NCBI RefSeq assembly: GCF_032884065.1
Contig: NC_088880.1
Coordinates: 26,784,715 to 26,848,714 of the forward strand
Length of the DNA stretch: 64,000 bases
Direction of reading: 5' to 3'
Source: Artemia franciscana
Taxonomy: Eukaryota; Arthropoda; Branchiopoda; Anostraca; Artemiidae
In this document: positions 1 through 13,800 of the stretch, in pieces
Layout of the letters: each line of letters begins with the position of its first letter
How positions within the stretch are numbered: position 1 is the first letter of the stretch
Made by a program: the position numbers and the translations under genes
Notes under the pieces: model-generated
The model's database searches: none
Seen by the model: the letters and a program-made list of their open reading frames with translations, nothing else
Told to the model about the DNA's origin: nothing

Positions 1-2940
1 TGGAGGTCATTGAGTTGCAAGTAAATGACCTCCTTACGGATAATTTCAAAGAAAGACTTACTAGTTTTTAGATAGCCAAGGAAGGCTTTTCTAATGCCAA
101 AGCTTTCGGATCACGGTACCTTTCAATCTTTGGAACAATATACTTGTGCGAACCATTTTCGAGGATGAAATACATGAAGAACAATTTGAAAACTAGTTTC
201 TCTGAGGATAATTTCAAGTCACTGTTGGTTCTAGCGATATCAAACCTAAAGCCAAAAATATCTACTATTTTGGCACCCAGGAAACAATTTCGCCATCTAT
301 CCTAACACATATTCCGTGTACAGTCTATCAATGTATCATTAAATAATATTAAACATAATATAATATTACTATTACAAATACAATAATTCGAAGAACATGA
401 TTAAAACAACATCTATGTTTTTATTGTTTCTCATTTGGACCTATAATGTGGAGTCGGTTCCCAAACTGCTGCTGGACAGTTAATGTGGTCTTCCAGCAGA
501 AATATTTGAAGATCCCTCCACTAGACAATTAAATAGGTAAAATAAAGAGTATTATGGTATCTCCCTGTATTTAAAGAGCTCCCTCTTTTCCTTGTGAACC
601 GTATCAATCGAACTATTTTCAGTTTTGACAAGTCTTTTTTATTCTATTTCGCGGAACAGGGCTGCTTGAAATTCTCTCCCTGCTTTTTTGCTGGGGTCGA
701 GCACCTCTAGATACGTTATAGAAAAAAGGATGATTTAAATTCTTATCACTTTATATTTCTGGTTCTCCAAGGAACGAGAGGGTTGGAATTAGTACGCTAA
801 TGAAGATTTGTCCAACCATCCTACCATGTCCTACCATTTTTCTACCCGTTTTCTAGCATCCAGATTACAGAGATATGTTTTTGCAGCAGAACTAATGACA
901 CTATTGATACCTTTTTTAAGCCAAGGTAATATCATATAATCTTCTGCATTAGGTTACTGATTTTCCTGAGACCAAAATTATTTGGGGACCGGAATTAGTA
1001 TGCTCCTGTCCTAACCTTGAATTCATAAGACATGGTTACTGAAAACCAACTTTAAGTCCTACCAACAAAAATTCCTCAAATAGTGAATCTTGAGAAACCT
1101 GTGATTTTAGATCGTAGGAGTTAGGCTTGTATATATGTGATTTTTGCTGTTACTTGTCTTTTAACCGCAGATATTGTGTGCATCATTTTCATTTGTGACT
1201 CGTTGGGATTCTTGTTGTAGCAAGTTCACTAACCGCAGGTTTCTTTGTGTTTTATTTTCATTTAGGATTCGTTGCGATGCTCGTTGACACATGTCATCAA
1301 AGTGTTCTTAGGATTGAAATTAATTAAGCATCATCATTGCCTCACACATCAATTCTGTTTAAATTGTTGACTGCGTGTCGTAAAGGTGTAAGAGAGAGGG
1401 AAAAGTCAAAGAAAAAATCTCGAGGAAATTCGTTTGAAGTCGACGTATTTTCTTAGGGAAGGAGAGGGGGATGTTCCAAAATGCTGATATGTGTTGGGAC
1501 TTGTTTTGAAAGAAGGAAGTTACATTTTATTTTACTATTACATGGATATTTAAATATTGGATTTTGTGGCCCATTTAGTTAAAGAAAGCTTTATCAAAAA
1601 TGATGAATATGCTATACCAAAAAACAACCTACTTAGTTCTACTCCTATAAGTTTTAAATCTAAACCTTATTTTCGGCCATTTGAACTATAAATCATAAAC
1701 AAGTCTTTGAAGTCTTCTTGAAATTGAGGTTCCTGAAGTATCCTTAATTACCGCAGATATTTTTATTCATGCCTTTTGCTTAAGCAGTTCGGTTTGGTCT
1801 TGTCGCGTTGGATGATCCACGTTGTACGACCAATGTCTTCAACTGGGTTTAAATGTTGACATTGAGTTCAATATTGATTGTATCGTAATTCTGTCCCACT
1901 GAATTCAGGACAATATTCTTTTTCCATCGTTTTAGTTGACTGCCCTTTTGCATTTAGTATATTGCGCTTTCTCCGGTTTTATTCCGATTTCGCAAATTAA
2001 CCACCATTTTAGCTTCAAAATCCTGTAAAAATGACATTATCCGTTCAAATGAGCCCTCTTCAGATCTTATAGGATCATAGGGTTGATACGATCATCCCTA
2101 AAAAAACGAATTTTGACTAATTCGTGACTAAACCGGTTTTGACTAAACCGGCTCCTAGGCTCAGATTTACCCCTAAGCTATTCATAAAAAAAACGTCAAT
2201 TTTGTCGTTTGTATCTAATTTTGCAATGATCAATTATCAATAAATGATTCATTACATAAAATTGCAAAGAAGTTAAAGTCATGGTGGTCCGGCTAAATTT
2301 TGGTGTTGTCTGCAAGTGTGACTGAAGTTTGGTTTTGGTTTTATTTACTGTTATTTGGTAAGGTTTCAATTTTTCTTAACTTCGATTTATATGTTATACG
2401 AAATTGAAATATTTAAAATATCATTTTGTAAGTCTACTATGAAAAAATAATAATAACTAACGTTGTAATTCTTTACAACGAAGTTAGAAAGAAGTTAAAT
2501 ACAACCCCCTCCTCTCTCGCTTATGAGTGAATATATCCATAAGTAATTTCAAAAATTTGTCAATTTTGGTGCTTTTAATCACTTTTGGCATTTATCTTTC
2601 ATAAGCAATGTTTCATATTCCAATTTGTAAGAAATAAGAAGGAAAAAAAAATCAGGAAATCATTCATATTGTCAAAGTGTATATCCTTTAACAACTGGGG
2701 TAATACTGTGAAGGAAGAGATTATGATATATTGAAAGATTGCTGAAACGGGTAACCGAATTGTGTACCTTCTTTATTTTTCATGTGACTTTTTTTCATAT
2801 TGCAACATCACCACTTCATGTTTCAAATTATCTACTAATAAGAAATAAATCCACAAATCTGCTGTAATAGATGGAGCGGCTATACATCAGCCATTGTAAT
2901 CATTTCACAAGGCCAAATCGTTTAGCCTTTTAAAGCCATA
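1..2940. other. AT-rich non-coding DNA, no gene recognised
   Basis: I read this on both strands and found no exon that could be assigned to a protein family. It should belong to an SLC6 intron or to upstream intergenic DNA, because the first recognisable SLC6 exon starts at 4705 in phase 1 and needs earlier exons. Small local structure only: a short hairpin around 2461-2500 (gttgtaattctttacaac core) and a repeated 'gactaaaccggttttgactaaaccgg' type motif near 2125-2155. Confidence 0.4.
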
Positions 2941-3029
2941 ATTACCTTGGATTTTTATGCCCGAACCAGACCAAGATAAAAGAAAGAATTTTCCTTTTAA
3001 CAGCTAAAAACAGCCTTTGATTTTACTGC

Positions 3030-3787
3030 TCAACAATCCCAGTGTACAAGATTTGGCCCACATAATAGATTTTTGAACAGTCTTAGCAACATTAGATTTT
3101 CATTTCCCAGTAATAACAACATTGAAAATAAGGCCAACATGGTTTTTACAACCAAAACAGTTTTTAATTCGTATTGATCAATAGGACCAACATAAAAAAA
3201 AAGGACAAACCTTTCTCACTATTCTGATTCCAATTATATTTCTGGTTATATTAAGATACGGGTATGCGCGTCTTAAGAAAATTATCTGGCCTTTGGTTGT
3301 GTAATTTTTGGCCCTTTGGAACTTTTATTGCTCAGCCAGACCAGCATAAAAGATAAGGCCGGAGGGATTTTCCTCTTACGGCCATTTGCTCATATTTGCT
3401 CAACCCAGCGTGATGTAGTGAATCCTCAGAAAGATCCTCAACACAACTATTCCATTTTAATTCAAATTTTTTGAATTAAAATGGAATAGTTGTGTTGAGG
3501 TTCTTTCTGAGGATTCACTGTTCATCACGCTGGGTTGAGCAAATATATTTTGGAATTAGCAAATATATTTGAATTAAAATGTAATAATTGTTTTTATTTT
3601 ATTTGATTTTATTGATCAACAAGCCCAACAAAGAAGATTTGGCCTGCATTATTTTCTTCTGGGTAGCCACGGCAACAATACATTTTTATTTCCCAAAAAG
3701 ACCAGCATTAAACTTAAGGCCAACATATTCTATACACCCATAACAATCTTTAGTTTTTATTGATCAATAGGACCAACAACAAAAAAT
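3030..3787. repeat. Diverged direct repeat pair flanking a foldback
   Basis: About 170 bp at 3030-3200 recur, clearly diverged, at 3616-3787. Shared landmarks in the same order are 'agatttggcc', 'aacattagattttcatttccca' versus 'acatttttatttccca', 'taaggccaacat', and 'attgatcaataggaccaaca'. The two copies face the same way and the 155-bp inverted repeat at 3392-3546 lies between them. This looks like an old repeat duplicated in place; the family is not known to me. Confidence 0.55.
3392..3546. repeat. Near-perfect 155-bp inverted repeat (foldback/MITE-like)
   Basis: Arms of about 70 bp (3392-3465 and 3474-3546) are reverse complements. They begin atatttgctcaacccagcg and end with its complement, and meet at a loop of about 6 T-rich bases near 3468. 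I see one 3-nt length difference (tgtag versus tgaacag) and one substitution. The near-identity of the arms suggests a young insertion or arm homogenisation. There is no ORF inside. A TA-type target duplication is possible but cannot be shown. Confidence 0.8.
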
Positions 3788-4026
3788 CAAAGGCGATTGA
3801 CCACTGCTCCTATTTCAAGCGAGTGGATGGCCACTTCACACCACCCAGTGTACAACTCAGAATGCCACCTGGGCTACACAGCTCCGCCACGTTTTCTAAA
3901 AAATTTGGATGTAGCAAAATTTGCTAAAATTCTTAAATCGAGAAGGTTCTTGTTGGCAAAAGTTGCAATAAAAATCACGGAAGTAGTTCTGCCACACTTG
4001 GAACGCACTACCTGGTGCATATGATT

Positions 4027-4165
4027 TCTGAGAGTGTCGAACTCCCACTCTCAGTACATATCTAGATATATTAAGACATTGATCCATGTATCTTAATCGA
4101 ACTACCCCACCTTTGGTACTAGACGTTGAGGTCTTAAGGGGCCGCAGTTTTTTTTGCGGCCCCTT
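4027..4165. repeat. Two short perfect hairpins
   Basis: At 4027-4054, ctgagagtg pairs with cactctcag (9-bp stem). At 4136-4165, aaggggccgc pairs with gcggcccctt (10-bp stem, T-rich 10-nt loop). The second resembles a bacterial terminator in shape, but this is eukaryotic intronic or intergenic DNA, so it is more likely repeat debris. Confidence 0.6.
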
Positions 4166-4704
4166 GCAGTTTTCTTGCAGGCCGAGTGCTAGAAAACGGG
4201 GCCTTCACTTTCCTATGACTTTATGAATAGATACAAATCTACCTGAAACAGACAAGGCCTAACAGACAAGCCAAAAGCCTGAACAGACGTGGCCTAAATC
4301 AGAACAGATTTTTTTATTTTAGTGTCCAGGCGGTATGGAAGGAAACAACGCTGATCTAGCGGGAAATTTGAAGGGAAATCAGCTTAACCGAATTTCTCCA
4401 ATTTTTCGTTTAAGAAAAAAACATAAGGAAAACCCAGCCCTAGAAAACTCAATTAACAAAACAGAGTTTGTGTGATTCCTATAACGATGAGTAATGACGG
4501 TGAAAAAGAGCAGCACTGATTGGTCAGATAGAATACATAAAAATACATAAAAATGTTCTCCTTTACCAGTTTTGTTTTATTCTACGCGGACTTTGCAAAT
4601 GACCGCTAATTTTGGCTACGTCTATTCAGCCCTTAGGATCTTTCTTCTTCGCTTTTCTTTTTAGGAATTGGCTGTTTCAAGTACATAATTGTTCAATTTT
4701 GCAG

Positions 4705-4805
4705 GCATAGAACGCTTCAGAGAAGATGTGAAAGAAATGATTGGCTTCAAGCCGGGTTTGGGATGGCTGATATGTTGGAAATTTGCAGCTCCCATCTTTC
4801 TTTTA
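4705..4805 (+). CDS. SLC6 exon: TM10-11 loop and start of TM11
   Basis: The acceptor ttttgcag ends at 4704 and the donor gtaagt starts at 4806. The 101-nt exon starts at phase 1 (the first codon is completed by a G from the previous exon, giving Gly) and ends at phase 0. It encodes [18 protein letters not shown] followed by a Trp-rich [16 protein letters not shown] helix start. The upstream partner exon was not found in 1-4704. Confidence 0.88.
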
Positions 4806-7800
4806 GTAAGTAATTTGCTTGAAATAATTCTAAAAAGTCATTTCAGCAGGTTAAGTTGGATTTTGTGCTTAAGAATTATAGAGTTTACAGCGTCTTATTC
4901 AAAGATTATAGGTAACTTCTAAGACTGGAAACTGGTGCTAATGTTGACTGAAAAGGACATCAGCGCTATCTAGCCTGTGGCGTTTCTTGTGCATTTTTTT
5001 TTTCATTGTAATGATTATAGAAATATAATGTTATTGGTATAATTGGTAATATTAGTGTAGTAGTAAGTGTCTGATCTCATTTTCAGACATTAAAAAGATT
5101 ACTAATCGTATAAAAATGCTAAGAGACAGCAAACGCTAGATGACGCTGATGACTTTTTTCGATACTAGTGTCAGTTTCCACTCTTGTAAGGTACACATAA
5201 TCTTTATAATCTTTGGTCTGAGTCTTATTTTCATGGTGGCCAGACAATATGAGAGTAGAATTTTTCTTTAACTAACCTTAATTCAAAATTGCAGAAGCTT
5301 CTGGTTATTTGAAAATTAAGTCTTCCAAAGTATTGAAAGTAACAGTGACGTGGCTAGGGGGGCAAACTGTATTTTTCAAAGATCTAGGGTGGGGGAAGAT
5401 TTGTCTTTTTCAAAGTTTTGAGTGAAAATATCAAAAACAAAGGCATTTTTCAATGAAAATACTTTAAAAAGGTGTTTTAAAAACTTTGGAGGGGAGGCAA
5501 AATATCTAGAGGGGACACAGTCCCTTCCCTCATTGTAGACAGCAAATAGCAAGTAGAACAACAGGGAATTTTTTTTGTAAACCGTGGAATTCCAAACTTC
5601 AAAAATTCATTAAAGTTCGGAGTTCCGCTGTCTTACGAAAAACATTCCCTTTCGTTCTACTTGCTATTTGTTGCTGGAAAGGCAGTGTGGTCTTCGTCGG
5701 TATTTCCCAATTGACACCATTGTGAATGTAACTGAACATAAAAAAGCATTTTCCCGTTTGATGATCTCTTAGGACTTTCGAAGGCTGAGGCAAGCTTTTC
5801 ATTTCCAGCCTAGAGAAAACATATCCCGTTGTTTTATCAATGGCTAGCCTCATTATAAGAAAATGCAACAGCTTTTAAAATACATGTAAGGATTGATATT
5901 AAAAATCAAAATGAAGAGATAAATTATCCTGCATTTTACCTCTCACTCTTTACGTTGAGCTTAACTGCTGCTTAATATTTAGGTTCCCTCTGTAAATTTG
6001 TTTATTGCTCCATATGTCTGCAGTCCTACGGATTTAATGTTTTTACGTTACGCGACAGTTGTTCCATGGCACAAAAGCTGAGATTCAGTTTTAAAATCAT
6101 TTTTGGGGGAATTTGTTTTATTATATTTTTGGAATTTGCCGTCAATTTTTCTAGAATGAAAAATACGTTGAAAATACTTGAGAAACATCTGAAAATAGAG
6201 GGCAGTTCTAATTTCCTAAAAGTTAAACAATTCTAGGAAATATTAAAAGTTAAACAATTCTAGGAAATATTGCAAGTAATACCATAATTCAAATGTATGA
6301 GTTCCACTGGTGCAAGTTAAAGCTGTTTGTTTGCCACAATATTGCATGTTTTGGAGGGAAGATAATTCCCATCTAAAAGACTGTTTGTGATTGTAAGTAT
6401 TTGATTCACCGTTGACAACATTCAAGCCGTTGACAACACTGACACCGTTGACAACATTTAACCTGACAACGTTTAGGCTAAAAGTTTTAGTGTTTAAAGC
6501 ATTGTGAAAAAATACTTTTTGTCACATTGCTCTTCGTCTAGACCCGCTCAATCTTCGCTCGCGAGCCATAGATTAGGAGCCTGTTCTAGAGAATTTGTTC
6601 TTGAAGTGGTGGAAGGGAAAAATCAAACTTAAGTATAAAGAATGGAGGGTTTATATCCTCATATGCAGGATAATTTCCGTTCATCTTCAGCTTTGAAATC
6701 ACTCTTTACTTTCGTTTTAAAAACTTCTATGTTGTTTAATTTTTGTTGGCTTTTAATATTATATTCGAGAAAAACAACTTTTTTCATGACGCTTTGAAAT
6801 CAGGGACGGCAAATTCTATCAAATATATTGGATCAGAACCTGACCTCTTAAGGAGCTAGGTAGTGAGACCAAAGTAAATCAGAAAATCAGCCATGATATT
6901 CTATTTTGGTCATGAAGTTCGAAAAACTGATAGGAAATGCAAAAGTAAAAATTCTAAATTAAACAAATAGCTGCTGTAAAATCATTGAGGTGCTTCTTTT
7001 TCTCTGAGGTGTGCTCATCTTCTGATGAGCAATAAAGGAGGTTATTGCCCCTATCCTTTAGATAAAGTTAACTTCTGAAAAAGAATGCTTGAAAGCAAAA
7101 ATTGTCCCTGAAATAGATGACTGCTTAAGATTAGTTTTAGGATGCACCTAAAACACCAAAAGAATTTTCAGGAAGCGATCCTTATATTTTTAGGGAGAAA
7201 TTCGTCGAAACACATTGTTTCTTGGACCATGTGTGAGAGTGTGACTTTTAAAACTTTTTTGTATTTCTAAGCTGATCAAAATATCTAAGAAACCAAACTA
7301 GTTAGCATTTTGGCCATTTTTGGGCCAAAATATCTGTTTTATGGCAAAAATTAGCAAAACTGGCGATATGCTTTGATAAGATCTAAGCTGATATTGTAGG
7401 CTTTAAAACGGTTGATCATCTCAAAATTCTCACTTGGTTGAATTTTGATCCTGTTTCGGCTAAAGAATTTTGATTCGTGCTACAAAAGTTGCAGAAACTG
7501 ATGTTTTCCAGTGGTAAAATATTTTTATCATTGGCAGCGCTGCCTAAGTAAAGTGTGATGTGGGCACAATGCATTTTTTTTTTGACTAGGGCACTTTGTA
7601 TCGAAGAAGTTGTCGTAGAAACTTCAAAAACTGCCATTCCGATTTGACAGTGCTCCCTTTTTGATAGTTGAAAATGATTGGAAGGCAACTAACTCTCCTC
7701 CCACACCCACCATTTACTGGAAAATATTTAATGAAACCTTTTTTATAGCTGTTTTGTTTATCGTACTCTAAAGGTCTGGGAATTATGTCTTTGAGGATGA

Positions 7801-10800
7801 CAACCCCCACAACCCTCATTACCAGGGTTGTAAGTTATACCCTAGGGATATGTAAGGTTTTCATAATAAGGAAGGTCGTATAAACTTCACAGGGGACTCA
7901 TTGGATAGTTAATCAGAAGTTCTAGTGCCTTTTTTAAGATTCAAAGCGATTGGAGGGTGGATATCCCCCCGCACCTCGTATTTTCCCAAAGTGCCTCTAA
8001 TAGAAATTTGAGGTGGTCATTTGATGTCGTAGAAACTTCAAAAACGGCTTATTCGATAGGCCTTTTTGATATTCAAAGGTGATTGGAGTGAAACAAACCC
8101 TCTCCACACCCACCAATTCCCAAAACACATCTAATCAAAATTTTGACATAGCCATTCCTTTCAGCGTAGTTTAAAAGGTCTGAAGACTATGTCTTTGAGG
8201 ATGGCAACCCTCATAGACCTCAGTGCCAGGGTTGATACTTATGCCCCGAGGGCATATAAGGTTTTTATGGAAAGTGTGGTCATATAAAACTTTGGAAAGG
8301 GTTTATTGGAGTGGAAATCAGATCTTCTAGTACCCTTTTTAAGAGCCAAAGTGATCGGGAGCAGTCACCCCTTCTCTATGTCACACTTTTCAAGAATACA
8401 CCCAATAGGAAATTTTAGATAGCCATTGTTCACAAATAGTCCAAAGATCATATAATAGAGCCTTTAGGATTGACAAAACCCTCCAGAGTCTGGGGGTAAG
8501 GGTTGTAACTTATGCTCGAAGAGCATATAAAATTTTTAAGGAAGGGGAGGTCACGTGAACTTTAGAAGAGGCTCATTGATTGGAAACGTATATTCTAGCT
8601 CCCTTATAAGAGTCAAACAAGATGGAGAGCAACTAGCTCTTCTCCCTCTACCTGACAGCCTGCTTTCTCGAAACGCATTCAATTGAAATTGTGGGATAGT
8701 CATTTTATTACCATTAGTCCAAAAAGCATATAACAATGTCTTTAAGGTGGAAACAGTCCCCCAGAGCCCATGGTCAAAGTTGAAAGTTATGCCCCGGGGC
8801 ATATAAGGCTTTACGGAATGGTGTTTATAAACTTTGGATCAAATGCAGCTCATTCTATCGGAAGTTTGGAAAACGAACAGATATTATACAAATAGCCAAA
8901 CTCAAAACGAGCAAAAATTAACATGAGTAGGCCTGATAACCCCCACGCCTTCTCAAGACAAGAAAATAATTTGGGCTTAACTGAAAACAAAATACGTTTT
9001 AAATGTTTTCACTATTTTACTGTCATAAATAAAAAACTATCAAAACATTAAGGAATAAATATCAGTGTATGTCAATTTAACTGACACTCCACAGCCATTT
9101 GTTGTTTTTTTTTAGTGAAGTACAATATATATCCTGGTCTTGAGGAGACATAGGGGTTATCAGCCCTACTCATTTCAGTTTTTGCTCTTTTTGAGTTTGA
9201 CTTGGCTATTTATTATAATTTTTGTTCCTTTTGAGTTTTTATTTATGAATATGGATTTGTGGTATTTTTACGCTTTGAAGATTGTTTGACCTTATTTGTG
9301 CTCGTTTTTAGCTTAATGGAGCTTTCTACTTTCTTTGAAAAAACTAGTTTTTTGGAAACAATTTTTTAAATTAATTGCTTATAAAGGGCCACGATCTAAC
9401 TGATATGATCACCCAGTTGAAAAAAGGATATAGCCTATTGTTCTTAGTAAAATATGATTTTTCTTGGGTTTTATAAAGGGGGGAGGGAGGCTCTGCATAA
9501 ATTTTCGGCGCGGCATTTGCTGTGTTGTGATTTACTTCGTTAGTTAAAAGAATACTGGATGTTTTCTTTTTCGTTCAAATGAGCACTCTCCCGATATTGT
9601 GCGACCAATAGTTCAATGCAGGCCCCCTGATGAAATAAAGAAGCATAACGGTCCTAACTGTGTGAAAATGTAGTTTTGTTGTTGTTCATTTGGGGGGGGG
9701 GGTGTAAGCCTCCTGTTTACGGTTTGAGGCCATTTAAGGATAAGGATTTTTCAGTTTAAAAATTCACAAAGTTCGCAAAAATTGGTTTTTGAAATATCAA
9801 GTTACTGATTAGTTGCATTTGAAAACAGATGGTATTTCCAAAACAAAAATTAATTGAGAAATAGTTGTCACTAGGAAATTCCTTTCAAACTTGTATGTGA
9901 ATTCGGTTACTATGGGCGATTGTTGGCTCTTTACTAATTTCAGCTACCATTGGAACCATTATTTTAATGCTGCTCCTTATACATGCTAGAATTATACGAT
10001 AATTACCGTAACTAGAAATCGAGCTAAACATACTTGTGAACAAAACTTAGAGTGCATTCAGACAATGAACAACGATAGTTGACTTGAGGGCAGTCAAGTG
10101 AACCGTAGTTTTGTCAAAGTCTAAACATGGAAGAGCACTGTTTTTTTGTCAATGGGTAATTGTCAGTTTCACCCTAAGCCAGATGGTAAGAAAAATATTT
10201 GTCGTGAAAAATGCCTTATATTAGTAATGTCTAACAGAAAGTAAAAATAAAAATGTTTATGTGAGGGTAAAGATTCGTCTCTTGTCCAAATTTCTTAGGA
10301 GAATTTTGTTTCCTGATCTAAGTTCGCCACGCGAAAATTCCTTATAAATCCAACCTGCCATGCCCCAATGTTAAAAACGATATAAGCGCTAATTTACCTC
10401 CTCTAATATTGTTGCTTCTATCCGTCAGTTTTTGAAGGTTAATTTTAATTAAGTTTGTTTATTTGTTTGTTGAAATTAAATTTTATCTTTTTCTTAATTA
10501 TGTCTTAGGAAGTTGCTTGCTAGCTCATTGCACAGGGTGAATTAGGCCGACACCAACTTTCTGGGAAATTGAAAGCAGATACTTACTTTCATGGAAATCT
10601 TAGAAAAATAATTTCTCCCGTTTTGTGCCGGAGATAGAGATATTCGAATTAAATGGAGCTTACATCATTAAAAGTGCTGATTTTATTTTTCCATCAAAAT
10701 GGAGCTGAATTTTGTTTTTCAAAGTTCAGGAAAAGGTAGTGTCTAGAAATATTCAAGCATACCTGTTTAGAAAACATTAAAGATCAGCTCAAAGAAGGTA

Positions 10801-13800
10801 TCATTCGGGTAATCATTCTGAATTCCCTGTTTCGCTAACCACCTTGATTGGAACCCTTGCCGACACAGGATGCATATTATTTATGCTGTGTGTACTTTGA
10901 ATAGAAAGACCTTTTCTTAACGATTAGTTAAAATTATATATTTTCTTTATTTTATAAAAGCATTTCGCTAGCTTTTCAAACTGTTTACATATTTAAAATC
11001 TCTTGTCTGTTTTACCAAAATTTTTTTGGGAGTACTCCATGGGCTGGGAAAATTAGCTTATTGGCTCTTTGTCTCTAAGACGGCCAGCCGACGGTAAGGC
11101 CAAAAACATGATTTTTATGGTATTGAAACCCCCTAAATAGTCGTAGATCGATTGTACCACATGTTGCAAGTAAGCACTGTCAAATACAAAATTTGAATCA
11201 TTAGTAAAACATAAAGAATCCGATCCACATCAGGCATTATTGAATAGTTTGCTTTTTAGCGATTCATACATTAGATATTGTTCTTCATCCAGTATTGCAG
11301 CATTGCATCATTATTGCATAAATTGCAATCATTGCAATGCAGTATTGCGACATCTTTGTATTGCAACAAAAAATTGCGTCATATGTTTCTAAACCAAATT
11401 CAAAATTGCAATTTGAAAACTGTGCAAGGACGATTCGTTGTCATTTATACTACAGTAGAGATATACAGTATGAATTAATATAAATATATAAGTATACAAA
11501 CATCAAATAATTATAAATAAATAAAGTAATGTAACCCCACATCTTCTTGATTGATCCTTCGTGTGTATGCAACAATGTACTTATAGATGACTGGCGTAGC
11601 CTAAATGTACCAATAGAATTCTTCCGATCGAGGTTAAATGAAAGAACTCCTAATCTAACCACTTTCCCCTGTGCTGTGTCCCATTTTAAAAAAGATATGT
11701 AATTACTGTTTATATCTATACAGTGTTTTATGCCGTAATAGCCGAAGATTCTGTCACTCGACCGGCATTTAAAAGAAATAGACTTCGCGTATACTCTTTT
11801 GTGCGAACTGAAACTATAATAGTTAACCCTCTTCTCCTAAAGACAAAATTCCAAGTCTTCTTCACTCAAATAAATCTTTACTGAGAGTTTAAACTTGAAC
11901 CCCCCCCCCCCATTCCCATGCGTGATAAGGCAGAATATACTTACCAAGCTGGGTACAATAGTAGTTCATTTTTATGAAACCTACTGACTGTACTCTTGTG
12001 ATACTCGCTTGCCTTCAGGCATGAAAAAAGAAAAAAGAATAAATTCCCTCTGATTATTATTAGAAGGAGTCAAATATAACCAAATAATTATCGGGAACTA
12101 ACTAACAAATGTAAACATGTGTGGGAAAACACGGTGTTGTTTTCGGATTAGAAATTGGTTGATAAGTGCTACGGACACTTACAATTACATTGATAAACTT
12201 TTTTACTTTCTAAGTCAGTCGGTGCTTTTTATCTTGAAGAGCGGGGGGGGGGAGACTCGCAAAGACAAACTTGACAAAGTTTTAAACTGTAAGAGAAATT
12301 TCAGGAATTTATAAGAAAAATCGTAGACACATCAAGATATCGGAGGAAGAAGAGTCACGGATCCACCATGCCTAAAAAATGAAAATCAAACAAAATGGCC
12401 TCAAACAAAATCAATTAAAATCAATCAATAAAAAAAATGGCCTCAATGAAAATCAAACAAAATGGCCTCAAACAAAATCAAACAAAATCAATCAAAGTCA
12501 ATCAATAAAAAAAACGGCCTCAATGAAAATCATACAAAATGAAAATCAAACAAAATGGCAATCAGGCATGGCCTCCGCCACGCCTGGTTGATATCTTTCA
12601 ATTCAACAACAAAAGAGTGATATAACAGTACTATTATTAAAATACCTCATTGCCAACTCTGGTATTTGACTGCAGTTTTATTAGTATTAATTAAAAAAAG
12701 ACTTTCCGAAAAAGAAGTTTTTCAAAGAAAAGTAAAGGCCATGTTAAACTTATGATCAGCAGGTACAAGTACCTGTTGAAATTCAAACTCAAAACGACCA
12801 GAAATAACTATTAAGGAATAGATGAAACCAAAAACAAATATAAATTAAATAAATAATCACAGCAAAAAACATATAACAAATACTAATATAAATGAATAAA
12901 TAAATCTTAAAGTGAGTAATGCTTAAATTGAACATGCAAATCAAGCTTAAAACGAAATAGAAATATTTTGCTATTGAAGTGCAATTGAAAACCAAAACGA
13001 AAAAAAAAATCAATGCAAACAATCATACAATATATACAAATATAAATGAATAAATAAATCTTAAAACGATTGAAACTTAAATAGAATATTCAAATCAAGC
13101 TTGAAACAAACACAAATCACTGCAAAGAAGAGTTTGGGTATAGCCTCCTTCTCTCACTGTAAAAATCTAAAGCCCAGTTTGTTATTGGCGCATTATTGAA
13201 AACTATATGTGTTTTGAGCAGTCTTGTAAAGTACAAATAAAATCAAAATGAATATTTGATATATAATGATATTAATTGTTGAAAGAACACCAGCTCAAGA
13301 TTTTATTCCACTGTAATTTTTTCGCTAGTAATTTTTTCATTTTCAATGCTGTAATATCTGGGAAAAAGATATTTTTAATATAATTCGTTTTCAGTGAAGC
13401 GCGAATGACAGGTTTTTATGGTTAGGGAAGGGGTCAGTATCCAAACTCTTGTTTGTAGTGAAACTATATTTGTCTATTACAGTTTTAGACAGAACTAATA
13501 GATTAAACAGAATATTTGATCTATAATAATATTGATTGCTGAAAGCTCATCAGTTCAAAATTTTAATGTTTATTTTCAAGTGCAAAGGAAAATATTTGTA
13601 ATATAATTCGTGTTCAGTAAAGCGCCAATGATGTAGCAGGTTTTAGACTTTTACAATGAGAGAAGGAGGTGATAACCGACTCTTGTTTGTTGTGATTTTT
13701 GTTCGTTTCAAGCTTGATTTGTATATTCAATTTAAGTTTCACTCGTTTAAGATTTATTTATTCATTTATATTAGTATCTATTGTGTATTTGTTTGCATTG

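Larger units (their letters stand above)
4806..7599. other. SLC6 intron, left part; no gene
   Basis: This is the left end of the 12-kb intron. I see no coding homology. It holds a foldback (5539-5677), short direct repeats (6218-6271, 6406-6475) and scattered repeat debris. Open frames here are short and lack any recognisable motif. Confidence 0.5.

Noticed and set aside
3797-4024. 75-codon ORF starting MTTAPISSEW
   Set aside because: Lies in repeat debris between the foldback and hairpins; no family similarity and no splice context.
4136-4165. Rho-independent-terminator-like hairpin
   Set aside because: Split genes and long introns show a eukaryotic genome; the poly-T is in the loop and not after the stem.
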